From positions 20,605,513-20,669,512 of the forward strand of contig CM057147.1 in assembly GCA_029964075.1 (NCBI GenBank): a DNA stretch of 64,000 nucleotides, given 5' to 3'. Below, piece by piece: positions 30,494 to 41,900 of this stretch. Origin of the DNA: Patiria pectinifera. Lineage: Eukaryota > Echinodermata > Asteroidea > Valvatida > Asterinidae. The notes beneath the pieces are model-generated. The model did not search any database, was not told the origin of the DNA, and worked only from the letters and a program-made list of their open reading frames with translations. The position numbers and the translations under genes are program-made. Every line of letters begins with the position of its first letter. Position 1 is the stretch's first letter.

Positions 30494-31257
30494 GGGCAAA
30501 AAGGAAGCGGCCGTGCCAAGTAGCAAAATATATGCTACATCATTGACTTGTGCACAAATGAAATGCTACAAAGTGCTACACGCGTAAATCAAAGGGCGAA
30601 AAGGAAGGGGCTGTGCCAAGTAGCAAAAAAGTGCTACACCATTGACTTGTGCGCAAATGAAAAGCTACACAGTGCTACACGTGTAAATCAAAGAGCGAAA
30701 AGGAAGGGGCCGTGGCAAGTAGCAAAAAAGTGCTACACCATTGACTTGTGCACAAATGAAATGCTACGCAGTGCTACACGCGTAAATCAAAGGGCGAAAA
30801 GGAAGGGGCTGTGCCAAGTAGCAAAAAAGTGCTACACCATTGATTTGTGCACAAATCAAATGCTACACAGTGCTACACGCGTAAATCCAAGGGCGAAAAG
30901 GAAGGGGCCGTGCCAAGTAGCAAAAAAGTGCTACACCATTGACTTGTGCGCAAATGAAAAGCTACACAGTGCTACACGCGTAAATGAAAGGGCAAAAAGG
31001 AAGGGGCCGTGCCAAGTAGCAAAAAAGTGCTACACCATTGACTTGTGCACAAATGAAATGCTACACAGTGCTACACGCGTAAATCAAAGGGCGAAAAGAA
31101 AGGGGCCATGGCAAGTAGCAAAAAAGTGCTACACCATTGACTTGTGCACATATTAAATGCTACACAGTGCTACATGCGTAAATGAAAGGGCGAAAAGGAA
31201 GGGGCCGTGCCAAGTAGCAAAAAAGTGCTACACCATTGACTTGTGCACAAAATAAAT
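30494..31257 (+). repeat. 99-bp tandem repeat array, about 7.5 forward copies
   Basis: The unit contains GTGCTACACGCGTAAATC, GGGCGAAAAGGAAGGGGC, CAAGTAGCAAAAAAGTGCTA and CCATTGACTTGTGCACAAAT. Ninety-nine is divisible by three, and one frame lacks stops, giving an artefact frame of 202 codons at 30548-31156. Copies differ by a few percent. Confidence 0.95.
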
Positions 31258-31466
31258 GCTCTTTGATTTACGCGTGTAGCACTGTGTAGCATTTAATTTG
31301 TGCACAAGTCAATGGTGTAGTACTTTTTTGCTACTTGGCACGGCCCCTTCCTTTTCGCCCTTTCATTTACACGTGTAGCACTGTGTAGCATTTAATTTGT
31401 GCACAAGTCAATGGTGTAGCACTTTTTTGCTACTTGGTACGGCCCCTTCCTTTTCGGCCTTTCATT
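31258..31466 (-). repeat. 99-bp repeat, two inverted copies
   Basis: The same unit in reverse complement (GATTTACGCGTGTAGCACTG; GCTACTTGGCACGGCCCC), two copies directly abutting the forward array, so the junction near 31257 is a large palindrome. Confidence 0.93.
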
Positions 31467-31590
31467 TACACAGTGCTACACGCGTAAATCAAAGAGCGAA
31501 AAGGAAGGGGCCGTGCCAAGTAGCAAAAAAGTGGTACACCATTGACTTGTGCAAAAATGAAATGCTTCACAGTGCTACATGTGTAATATC
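31467..31590 (+). repeat. 99-bp repeat, one forward copy after the inverted pair
   Basis: One copy of the unit in the original direction, starting ACAGTGCTACACGCGTAAAT. It restores the forward orientation after the inverted pair. Confidence 0.9.
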
Positions 31591-32295
31591 GTTACTGCGC
31601 ATGCTCAATTCTGTAGCAGTGTAGCAATGCTGCATGACATATGGTGCGTGACCGATCGTCTCGTTTCTTGCTCCATATGGGCAACAAGGTAGTTGATTTG
31701 GACTTATTTGCTGTTGCTTTGTTTTCAAGGGGACCCCCACTCAGTATCCGCATACATGTAGCTGGCAATGGACTTGAATTATTTCTTTTCCAGTGATTCC
31801 AACCGCTTAGCCAGAGATTGTAGGGGTATATTTCCGAGTGGCGGGGTATTCTGCAATTACTCCCCATTGCTCATTGGGAATTGGACAATGTCAATGACAT
31901 GTAGAGCTGGAAATCAATGTAGGCTGTAGCCAGCGGTCTAGAAATGGAGGAGGCCGTGAAATTTGGCCTCAATACAGCCGCCGAAATCATCATTTAAAAA
32001 AAATATTTTAGTCAGTTTTGATCGGTTTTAAGTGGATCCTTTGTTTTGTTAATTATTCACGTTTTCATGCAAAACTGCCCTCACCCCAAATCCATTACCT
32101 TGTGCCCTGACAAATGGCAATTGAGACCTTGCATTGGATAGATTGACAAATTTGTGCTTATTTTGAATTGGCCATGACTCAATAACTATTTACCTGATTG
32201 GTAATTTTTTTTTTTCGTAGTTGAAAACTAATGAATTATACTCTCCAAATATATATTTGCAATGTATTTTTTTTCAAAAGCTGTGAAAATAGGGA

Positions 32296-32622
32296 GCTCC
32301 TAGACCGGTCCTAAAATGCGTCAACAAGTTTAATGTTGACCGCCATCTTGTTCACGTGAAGCCGAGATGTAAACAAGATGGCAGCCAATACTAAATTGAC
32401 AAACTCGTCGTAGGTTTTGCGTTTAAAAAAAACCCCAACTTTAAAAATAATTATAACTTTAGTTTAGGCCTATATGCTGAAGATGTTCTTTTTTCACTAT
32501 TTCTACCATATTACTTCTGATGTTCAAAACCTATTTAAAAATTGTTGACGCTGGGTTGGCGCTTGTTGACACCAGTTGATGCTTGTTGACGCATTTTAGT
32601 AGGACCCGCTTAGACTAGAGGT
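32296..32622. mobile_element. Inverted-repeat miniature element, about 327 bp
   Basis: GGTCCTAAAATGCGTCAACAAG at the left is matched by CTTGTTGACGCATTTTAGTA and GGACC at the right; CCTAGAC and GTCTAG outside them extend the arms. The centre includes AAGATGGC blocks. No coding frame; target duplication unclear. Confidence 0.6.
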
Positions 32623-33072
32623 TTTTTTTTAAACACCCAATATACATGGTGTATATGAAACAATCCACAACAACAACAATTAAATAAGGGAAGTTTCAGC
32701 CATAGAAAATGAAAGTCATAAAGCTGTACTGACCCCTCTGCTAAAAGCCCGAGTATACAATTGCATCAATGAGGGCAGCAAACAGAAGGCCTGTTTGCAT
32801 TACTGGCCTACATAATGGTATGGCTATTGCACTCTCACAAAAATCAAAGATGTTTGGCCTGTACGTATTGGTTTTCCATAGCATTAGGCAAAAAAAACCC
32901 CAAAAAACATGTTTAGCGTCTTGTCTTTTTGAAAAAAAGGAAGGAGGAGGCCCCCTTTTTTTTTCCCTTCCAAAATGGCCGCCCGACCAGGCAATTCTTC
33001 AAGATGGCTGCCAGCTTATTTTTTAAATGGCAGCCACCTTTTAAAAAAAAAAATGACAGTCACTTGGACTCA

Positions 33073-33245
33073 CAGGAGTGTGAAATCTCAGCTTTATAGC
33101 TGATTTCAGCTTTTTTTGTTTTGGATTTCAGCTTTTTTCCCTCACTTGCTGTGTACAAAAGTATAGGAGACTTCTAAAGTTCATATTTTTTACACCTTTT
33201 TCAGCTGTTTTCCGCTATTTTTATCAGTGGTCACTCATACCCCTG
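33073..33245. repeat. Short CAGG-ended repeat family R, copy 1
   Basis: About 172 bp, beginning CAGGAGTGTGAAATCTCAGC and ending CATACCCCTG. It contains TTTTTTGTTTTGGATTTCAG and TTTTTATCAGTGGTCA. It is about 90% identical by eye to 50161-50332. CAGG...CCTG ends suggest a non-autonomous DNA transposon. Confidence 0.75.
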
Positions 33246-33942
33246 ACTCGGGAAATGACATACCAGCTTTATGTGGGATAAATGCAACAGACCAAGAGGC
33301 CAAAATGATGTCACTGTTTAAAATTTATCTTTTTTTTCGGTTAAAAAAAAGAAAAGGAGACAGCCTCCATAAACGAAGCGGGCTGGGACGCTAAACATGT
33401 TTTTTTTTTATTTGGCCTTATACATGATGTGTGGATGCTTTTTTGTCCTAATGAATTCTCAAGCTTCCCAACATTTTATTAATTCTGCCATGGAGCAGAT
33501 TGTTGTAAAAACTTTGCCTCTCTCCTCATTTGGTAAATCTTTGAAACTAGATGCGCCATCAGACAATAGGCCTAAAGTGTAAATCAAAATGTGTGAAAAT
33601 GCATTCACTATGGGCATTTGTAGAAGTATGGCACAAAAAATATAGGGTTCAGAAACAAGCACACGATAATACAAAATGAACACATCAAGAGAGCCACTGG
33701 AGCAAATGTACAGTAATGCAACACCATGAAGAAAAAATGGTGAAGATGATTTCCATGGAAACATGGTAAACGTGAGCTACATCATACAATACATACATGT
33801 ACGTACATGTACCTGTATGATATGTTATATATACAATAGTTGCTGGATAAGAGGAACAGGTAGCTACATGTACATGTAGTTCGCAGATGTGAAAATGTCT
33901 TATTTTTAAGAAAAATTCTTTGCAAACCACTGGTATTTACAC

Positions 33943-33971
33943 GAGAAGTTCTACTACTGGTAGAACTTCTC
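33943..33971. repeat. Perfect 12-bp stem hairpin
   Basis: GAGAAGTTCTAC and GTAGAACTTCTC are separated by five bases (TACTG). A perfect inverted repeat in AT-rich intergenic DNA; no adjacent gene explains it. Confidence 0.7.
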
Positions 33972-34828
33972 ACATTTTCTACAGATCTGCATACATACAT
34001 GTAGATAGATGCATGTAAAATGTAAAATGTATGTTTATGTAAACATTGAGGCCAGGACAGCTTGTTCCGTGACGGCTAAAAGCATGCCTCCCTAATGACA
34101 AAATTAGGGCCATTAGTTAAGTAAACAATTGGGTTTTGTGTTAAGGAATTAGATTAAAAAGCATGTTTCTATTGATTCCCCACGCTCCCCACACTACCCC
34201 ATTGAATAACATTGTGTACCATTTATAGTTACATGTAGATGGCAAAACGAGTGACCACACGGTTTACATTGTAAGCACCCATTTGTCATGACTCGGACAG
34301 CTGGTATGTTCACGCCACAGTCTGACAGTGAAAGAGTTTTGGTGCCAGCTTGGGCACAGTTTAATCCAAATTAATTTTCACACATTGTTGACCAAACAGT
34401 CAAGAAAACAGACATGGCATTTGTACAAAGAATCAATTTACTTTACTTGAACGTGACGAATCATTGGCTTTTGTCGAGCAGTCGTATTGATGTTTTAGTG
34501 TAAATTGCATTTGGACAAATTAAATATCAGTTAACTCGATTTTCGGTATTGAACAAATGTGCTTATAATGAGTGTGTGATGTAAACTGCTTGCATACTGC
34601 ACTTTTTGAATGGACAATATTCATACCCAGACACAATGCCAGAGGGCGTTCTAACATATTCGAGGTACGTGTTCAACTCCTGTTTCAAATATCTAAAACT
34701 AATGCAGCTCAGTAAATTACGTTGTTGGGTGCCACCCTTCAGCCTAATGAATCTCGGTACGTGTATTTAAGGTTTCTGTCTAGTTACTTGAACAAAGACA
34801 TCAACAAAATGGGGAACCGCCAACATAA

Positions 34829-34888
34829 GGCTGGATAGCTCAGTTGGTAGAGCACTGTAGGTCGCAGGTTCAAACCCCGCTCTAGTCA
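34829..34888 (+). tRNA. tRNA-like sequence lacking the anticodon arm (pseudo-tRNA or SINE head)
   Basis: GGCTGGA and TCTAGTC form a 7-bp acceptor stem with three G-U pairs, the D arm is GCTC-AGTTGGTA-GAGC, and the T arm is GCAGG-TTCAAAC-CCCGC. The A box TAGCTCAGTTGG and B box GGTTCAAACCC match the pol III consensus. Only ten bases lie between D and T arms, so the anticodon stem-loop is missing (60 nt instead of about 73). It cannot act in translation; no T-run terminator follows. Either a decayed tRNA or the head of a tRNA-derived SINE. Confidence 0.65.
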
Positions 34889-37733
34889 ATTTCTTTGGTC
34901 AAGTTTTGAAATTTGAAAAGCCATGACTCTAAGAGGAAATTGCACCAAAGCTAGGCTGGAAAATGTCTTCCATTAATGTGCATTATTTTGAGTTGATGGA
35001 GGCCTTTGCCAAAACTGAGAAATCTTGAATTGGTGTTATTTACAAATGGATCATTCTGTAAATTTTAAGTTTGAAAGTGTGACATCTTTTCCTGTCCCTG
35101 TTGCACGGTACCTTGGTTCTTTGCAAGTTGCCATTCAAGTATCATTAAGAATGACTTAACGTTTTGTGTTATTTCTTGGGTAGATAGTTTGGAGGAGTGC
35201 AACAGAATTATAAAATCATAGATGTCGGATGTAACAGGGACAGGAAAAAAGTGGACTCCATTCATGTATTTATAGGATGACCCAAATCAAAACCACCTAC
35301 GATGCTGTACAAATAAAAGCAAATTTGAGAGGATTTCTGTAATTTATTTGGGAGGAGTTTCGCCCTTACATGCTACATTCAGTAATTGATATCTAGTTCA
35401 GTTTTGTTACATTGATTTCTGCTGTTCAGCACATCAAGTATCAAGCCTGTAGCAGATGATATGACACCCATGCATCTCTACCAACCGTTGCCCCAGTCTA
35501 ATTATTAATTCTTCTCTAGCGCCATCTACATGTACATGTGTCATATTGATTTGTCCTTTGTTGGTCCTTCCCGTACCGTTGGAAGCATAACTCAGACAGC
35601 GTAAGTGCTATCATGGAGTATTGATCACAGCTGGCCCCGAAATCCTCAGAATCATGGATAATCACGTTGTGTTTTGGCGGGGGAACCGATATTGATTAAT
35701 TACAGCCGCTGGTACCCAAGCACCTGTATTGTGTGCGTTTGTTAATGGAATTGTGCAGTGAACCAGTATTGATTATTTGCATCATTGTGGCGTTTTGGAT
35801 AGAATTTTTTTTTTAACTGGGTGATCTTTTTTTCATCACGCAGTTGGTGATTGCATATGCATGCCACGTGCTGACTGCTGAAATGAAACATTTGGCATCA
35901 CCTACATGTTTTAAAATCATGACGGTAGCCTTGTGCATTATTGCTATCGAAGCTGTCCTAGTGTCCTTTCCATGCATGCAGCCCTCAGCATGCTAGCACC
36001 ATCTACATGTTAATAATGCTTCATGGCTGAGCGTCATCTGCTTGTTTCACAGTGCGTGTCTGGGCTGTGTTGTGATGCGTTGCAGTCAGTGTCGCTGTCT
36101 TCTCGATACTAGACGTTTTACTAACTGTGACTCCTCTTTCCATTAACTGTAGATGAGTGAGAACCATTTCTAAAAGGTATGATATTTGTATTGTGTACAC
36201 AGTGTTTACATAATGTTATATTGTGTACGTGTGTGCTGTATGTGTGTGCCTGAACCTGTACACAATGGTAGATATTTGCATGCAGCTATACAAAAAAAAG
36301 GGTAAATTTCTTATCAACACCTAAATTTGAAATTGAGTTGGAGTGCCTCAGTTTGTGTGGTTACATGTACCGGTACAATGTATATTTTTGTGATTTTTTT
36401 GTGGTCTCTCATTGATATGAAGTGATACCACCTGTATATTAATTTAATGTTTATCATAAATTTACATTGGTTACTATGCAACTACAATCGGATCAGTATT
36501 AATAAATCATAGATGCAACTTATGTATGTAAATGGTTTTCAGATGTTCAAATGTACATGTGTAAAAGAATATATTTTCTCCCTACTTTTTGAAAAGGGGG
36601 CATTTGCTCATTTGTGTTCAAACATGTACGTGTAAGGTGAAAATACCTTCACTTCAGATCAGTTTCATTTCATTTTCAGTCAAATGCAAGCACCAACAAA
36701 ATAGTAGTATCATTCGTTGTTCGAGGAGCCCGCCAGCTCCACAATAACGTCTGATATGTGAGCTTTTCAAAATTTATGCGACCCCATGCGCCAGCCAATC
36801 AGAGTCGACTTAAAAAATTGCGACGCCATTTCTAGCAGAAATTTAGCCTCTGTTGATTGGTCAATTGGCTGTGCCATGGTTTTGTAATACAACAAGGGGT
36901 TTCCAAAGACCAGATAGAGGGCGCCTGCTGAGTGGTCGGAATCTGGAGGTCAAGACGCAGTCTTGCTTTGCACAATTAATCGCTGAATCTGCGTGAATAT
37001 CATGAGGCACTTGCTTTGCATAGACTACAAAAATAGGAACCTGACAAAATAATTTAGAAATAATGGAAATCGGATACGTTGTATATAATTGTACACATTT
37101 TTCTTTAGTGAATTATCCCCAAAAGCTGTTACAAACTTGCATTCCCCATAGATCCCGGTACGTGACGTTCACGTTGTACATTGTACCTTTAATTAATAAC
37201 CTTCACCACTTGAGGCTGTTTATGCCAAACTGAAGGTTCAATAGCCATAATTATTACCCCTTGTATAATAAATGCAGAATTAAATGAATTGTTAAAAAGC
37301 GTAACGATGCAAACTATTATGTATTTTTCCAACATGTCCAAGGATCTACATTTTTGTGTACATTTTGTGTACGTATACAAATGTGTGCTTCAGGTTAACT
37401 AGAAACAACTACAAAACTGCATACAGCAACAAAAACCTTGACTGAACGTTTCTTTTCCTTTGAACTTGTTCACATGGATCAGCGGCTGATGAACGCTTCC
37501 TCATTTCAAAATGCATGGTGCAATTACGCGCTTGGTGTCATGCCATTTGTCAGTCTTGTTCTTTATCACAATGAAAGCACTCAGTCTAATGTGTAGTGTT
37601 CATGGCTTTGTGCATACTCGCACTTGTCGGTGCGTGTGTGTAAGCGAGCAAAGTGGATACCGTCAAGTGACATTCTTGATATGTTATGACGCGTGTTGGC
37701 ACTGTTGGAACACTGAAAAGGGGGGGGGGGTAT
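34889..37733. other. Gene-free stretch upstream of SRRM2
   Basis: AT-rich, with no exon-like reading frame that I recognise. An upstream non-coding exon of the SRRM2 gene is expected somewhere here or earlier, because the first coding exon starts at a splice acceptor, but I could not place it. Confidence 0.4.
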
Positions 37734-37737
37734 TTAA

Positions 37738-38124
37738 AGGTAATATGCAACATTTGCTAACTGCGAATAATAGTCTCAAGCATTCTGTGAAATCACAGCA
37801 CCTGGGATGCTGTCATTTCTAAGTAACGTGGAATTTTTGTATCAATTTCCAACGATGGTCGGCCGGCCATCGTTGGATAAAAACCTGATTTTTTTCCAAA
37901 TACTGCCCCCAATTTACCAAATTTAGTAGTCTACATTTTGTTTGCAATCAGTTACACATCCATGATAATTGCCCGATTTTTCTTGGTTTTTCCATCATCT
38001 ATGAACACTAAATTTTAAACAGGTCAGTGTAACATTATTTGCTGTAAAATACTAACTCCCAAATCCAACCATTTCTGAAAATTACAGCAATCTAAGCAAA
38101 TGTACATGTATCGGTATATTACCT
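37738..38124. mobile_element. piggyBac-like miniature element, copy 1, with 28-bp central palindrome
   Basis: TTAA (37734-37737) is followed by AGGTAATATGC; the other end is ATTACCT followed by TTAA (38125-38128). A perfect 28-bp palindrome lies in the middle (37849-37876, core GGTCGGCCGGCC). It is an inverted copy of the element at 42369-42902. No coding frame. It ends 470 bp before the SRRM2 acceptor. Confidence 0.75.
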
Positions 38125-38594
38125 TTAAGCTTTGGCATTGACTTCCGTATTTTGCAATTTAAATTTACATGGTAAACTCAGATTGGTGTTTAAATGTGAT
38201 GTTACTGGTAGTTATTGCTGACTCAAAGGGATTCTTTGTGTTTACAAGTGGGGCCCCAAATTACATGTATTTTCTGTGGCTTCAGTCCACTGAATGCATG
38301 GAAAAAGTCTTAACTCACAGTCACAGCAGTTGAGAACTTGAGACCTTCTTCAACATACGGCTACATTTAAGATTTTGTAAACTTGTTTATTTAATAAAAC
38401 CACTTCACTCAGTCTCAGAAAACAGACCATTTGCATTTTGTTAATAAACTCTTTTTGGAAAGTGTCAATGAATGTTTGAACAGTTTTGTTTGAACGTGAT
38501 AGTGATAAGCATTGGATATCAAATTTATATGAAAACGCTTACAAAATAGATACTCATCTAAATCTTCTTTCGTTTCGTTTCCTCTTCATTACAG

Positions 38595-38929
38595 CCCGTC
38601 ATCTGCTTCCCTAAGACTACCACAAGACGGTCCCCATTGTAAAAGACCCAATCGGCTTCTCGCCGTAAACTGTGACCCCACCGCGCCACCATGTACAACG
38701 GCGTGGGCCTGAACACGGCCCGGGGCAGCGGCACCAACGGCTTCGTCCAGCGTAACTTTGCCCTGGTGCGCAACCAGTCCCAGAAGGTGGAGTACAAGTC
38801 CCCCGAGGAGATTGAGAAGCAGGAAGCCCTGCTGCTGCGTCGGCCCAACCAGGAGATCCTGGCCCACGAGCGCAAGAGGCAGGTGGAGCTGAAATGTGTG
38901 GAGATGAAGGAGATCATGGAGGAACAAGG
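38595..38929 (+). CDS. SRRM2: SRRM2 first coding exon (5' UTR 38595-38690, coding 38691-38929)
   Basis: The exon begins after a strong acceptor (CCTCTTCATTACAG), so at least one non-coding exon lies upstream. The start ATG at 38691 has a good context (CGCGCCACCATGT). The donor is AAGGGTAGGT, leaving two bases (GG) of a Gly codon. The exon is GC-rich compared with its surroundings. Confidence 0.93.
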
Positions 38930-41900
38930 GTAGGTAATTTTAATTCCCTTTTTTCAAGTTGATCTCTTGGATTTTTGTATTCAAACCTTGTCTCGGCTTT
39001 GTCTCGGGTTTTTTTTTGGTCAAAAGCAGAAATATTTCAGTTGATCTCTGAGGGATTTTCAAATCCAGGATTGTCTGTAGCCTTGACTTGAGTAGATTTT
39101 GTTTAGGTTCTGACTTCGGGGATTTTTTTTGGCTCAGTATAGGTCTGTGTTTTGCTGCAGGGAACGTCAAATCCATTCAGCGAAATTTGAGAATTTTCGT
39201 TTGGTTTTGGCTTGAAAATAATTTTGAAGCCGGAGAAGAATCTGAAACGGGACACAAAACCAATGTTTTGAAAACTCCAAAGTGAAACTATATGCTGTCT
39301 GAGTAATTTCATTAATTGGGGCACGGCACAGCGACGGGATCAAGCACAGGCAAATGTGGCCGCCAATCACTGCAGTATGATCCATGGTCATTCAGTGGGA
39401 TGGCTGGATTGCTGGCATAAACATGTCCTGTCGTCAGGGATTCTTATGGATTGCTCTTATGGCAAACAACACTGCTGTCCAGGTCAAGAGTGCCAAAGTT
39501 TAACTACTCGGCATTCTCATTTTAAGCAACTTGTACGTGTTGTTGTAAAAGAGTCGGTCACAATTTTTAGTACTGTTGTGTAGGGATGTGCATAGTACGG
39601 GAACCAGGTACCCGATTGAAAAACAAACAAACACGGGTACCAGGGTACTCATTTAAGAAACCCAACCCCAAAATTCAAATCGCAGAAGCTGCTGTTCAGA
39701 TTGTTCATAATACTACTACATCGGTGCGTTGGTACAGCGTGTACAGTGAGCTCATAGCTCTACGGTGTAAACTTGCAACTTTGGCGAGCGTCGTGAACAT
39801 GAAATATGTTTTATTTTGTCATGTACATGTAGCCTGGTTTTCATTTTTAAAATCACCCACAAATGACATTGGAAACCTTTCTTTTTCATTGTCTGAGAAG
39901 TTACTAATTAATTTGTAAAGTTGATTACGGGTACCCGATCCCATAATACATGTACATGTATGGAATCGGTTCCGGACTGACATAAGCGGTCAGGTATTCG
40001 AGTCCTGATGCATAGCCTTACTTTTGTGTCTGGCAGTAGTCATAGTAGTGCACCGCCTACACAGCCGGAAATGAAATTGATTTTTCCCCCTTAGGTTTTT
40101 TAACCGTGTTGTGTGCTTGTAGAACATACCGGTAAATTTACAGTTTGTAATACAATATAGAAAGCGTGTTTGTGTCATGAGTTGAATGTCCTCCCCAATG
40201 CACTTCCACCAATCCACCCATCAAGTGCACATCGCAATATCACAATCAATATCCCGTTAATTAACACAGTATTGACTTATTGATCACATTATTACGTTGT
40301 CATTGGCAAATGGTTGGCGCATCTGTTGGTCGGGGGCACACAGTGAAAGTTACCAAAAGGAACTAGGGAACCAAGGTAAAAATATGCACGTGCATAAAAT
40401 GTACACGCAATGTACATTCAATTTACATGCAGCAAGTTTTTATGGACAGGTAAGTTTTGTCAGAACAGCGCTGATATGCTTTCTTGACTTTGGTCAGGGG
40501 TAAACAACAATAATTACGTTTTGAAATGAGCACCGTCGATATCGGAATTTTCAATAATTGATATCGGAAATCAGTCCAATATCGAGAATATTCGATATCG
40601 ATTATCCCATGTAAAAGTTAAAGACCATAAAGATGACACTGGATTAAAAAAAATAAATAAACAATCTTTGGTCCCAATTTTCCACGGCTTTCTGTGGAGC
40701 ATGTTGCTCAAACTGTTTAAAACAAATCTCGGCACTGACAGTTTGTCCAGAACGGGCAGTTTCTTTGAGGTTTTACACGTACATTGGGGAGACCGCGTAG
40801 AGCACAAAGCGACGCCGCTTGGCATTTCACGATGCTTTTATTTTGAGTCACGAGGACAAGTTGCTGCCGAGTTTCATTTTAAAATACAGCAATTAAAAAA
40901 AAAAAAGCACAAACGGGAGATATATTTTGACGATAATCTGATGCATTTTCGATATTTTCGATATCATTCCTTAATTCGATATTTGATATGATTGAAAAAA
41001 AAAATCGCTTTTGGCGATATATTGATATCAAAATAATAACGGATAATCGAGTAATATTGATATATCGACGGTGCTTACATGTATTTTGAAAATGCAATTT
41101 TTGTTGATGATTGTGTTAGAACTTTAGACAAAAAGTGAGCATTATCGTAAAATGCAGTGTGTTTCTTCAATTTTCTCAAATAACTTCTTTGGCAGTTTTG
41201 GGCAGGATACATCTTTGAATTAAATACCATTTACTCTGGTACATGTTCAGTATACATGCACATGTACAATACAAATTTGCTATAGAAACATGACAAATAA
41301 TTGTGTACATAATGCCGATACATGTTTTACATACACTGACGACAAATGGTATAGACACATATTTTGAGTACTTTTTTATGAATTTTTTTCTATAATGCAA
41401 TTTTCCCTCCTAATTAAAAATAACTGACTTGTTTTAGAGACCACTTCATAGCCAAATTAAGAAAATAGCATTGTGCCATTCACACAGCTTACATGTATGA
41501 GGTTCATGCATCTATCTCACAGTGTCTCAACCAGGTTCTGCTTTGGCCAAATCCCGACAATTTTTTACTTTAATCCTTTCACAACAAGAACGCTGGCGCC
41601 GCGATGTTTCTCGTTTGTAGCTGGGGGCAATCTGGCTGTGTCTGCCACCCGATACCATGGGTAGAACTGATGGAGTGTGTAATTAACACTACCTCAAGCC
41701 CTTCGTCTTGTTGCAGCGGCAAACTACGTCCAAATATCGCGGTTAGTCTAGGGTCGCATAACGTGCCGCCGCACTCGAGGATTTTTCATTTTAGAATCGT
41801 TTACTTGTACATGTACATGTACGTGTTGATTTCTTAGCTAATTGCGCTTGTATCGTTGCACTTGATAGGCCTATATTTTTTTACGGTTGTTGAACTTTAG

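Larger units (their letters stand above)
30010..31870. mobile_element. Foldback-type element enclosing a tandem array
   Basis: The outer left sequence (AATTGCAGAAT, a C-run, CCACTCG) recurs as its complement at the right edge near 31835-31862 (CGAGTGGCGGGG, ATTCTGCAATT). Inside lies a 99-bp tandem array in forward, then reverse, then forward order. Inverted arms built of tandem short repeats are the layout of foldback (FB/Galileo-type) elements. No transposase is visible, and the exact borders and target duplication are not certain. Confidence 0.45.

Noticed and set aside
30548-31156. Open frame of 202 codons with a 33-residue repeat
   Set aside because: It is produced by the 99-bp tandem repeat, whose length is a multiple of three. 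The inverted copies next to it and the lack of any domain argue for non-coding repeat.
38558-38927. Two - strand frames of 112 and 119 codons opposite SRRM2 exon 1
   Set aside because: Shadows of the GC-rich SRRM2 coding exon on the opposite strand.
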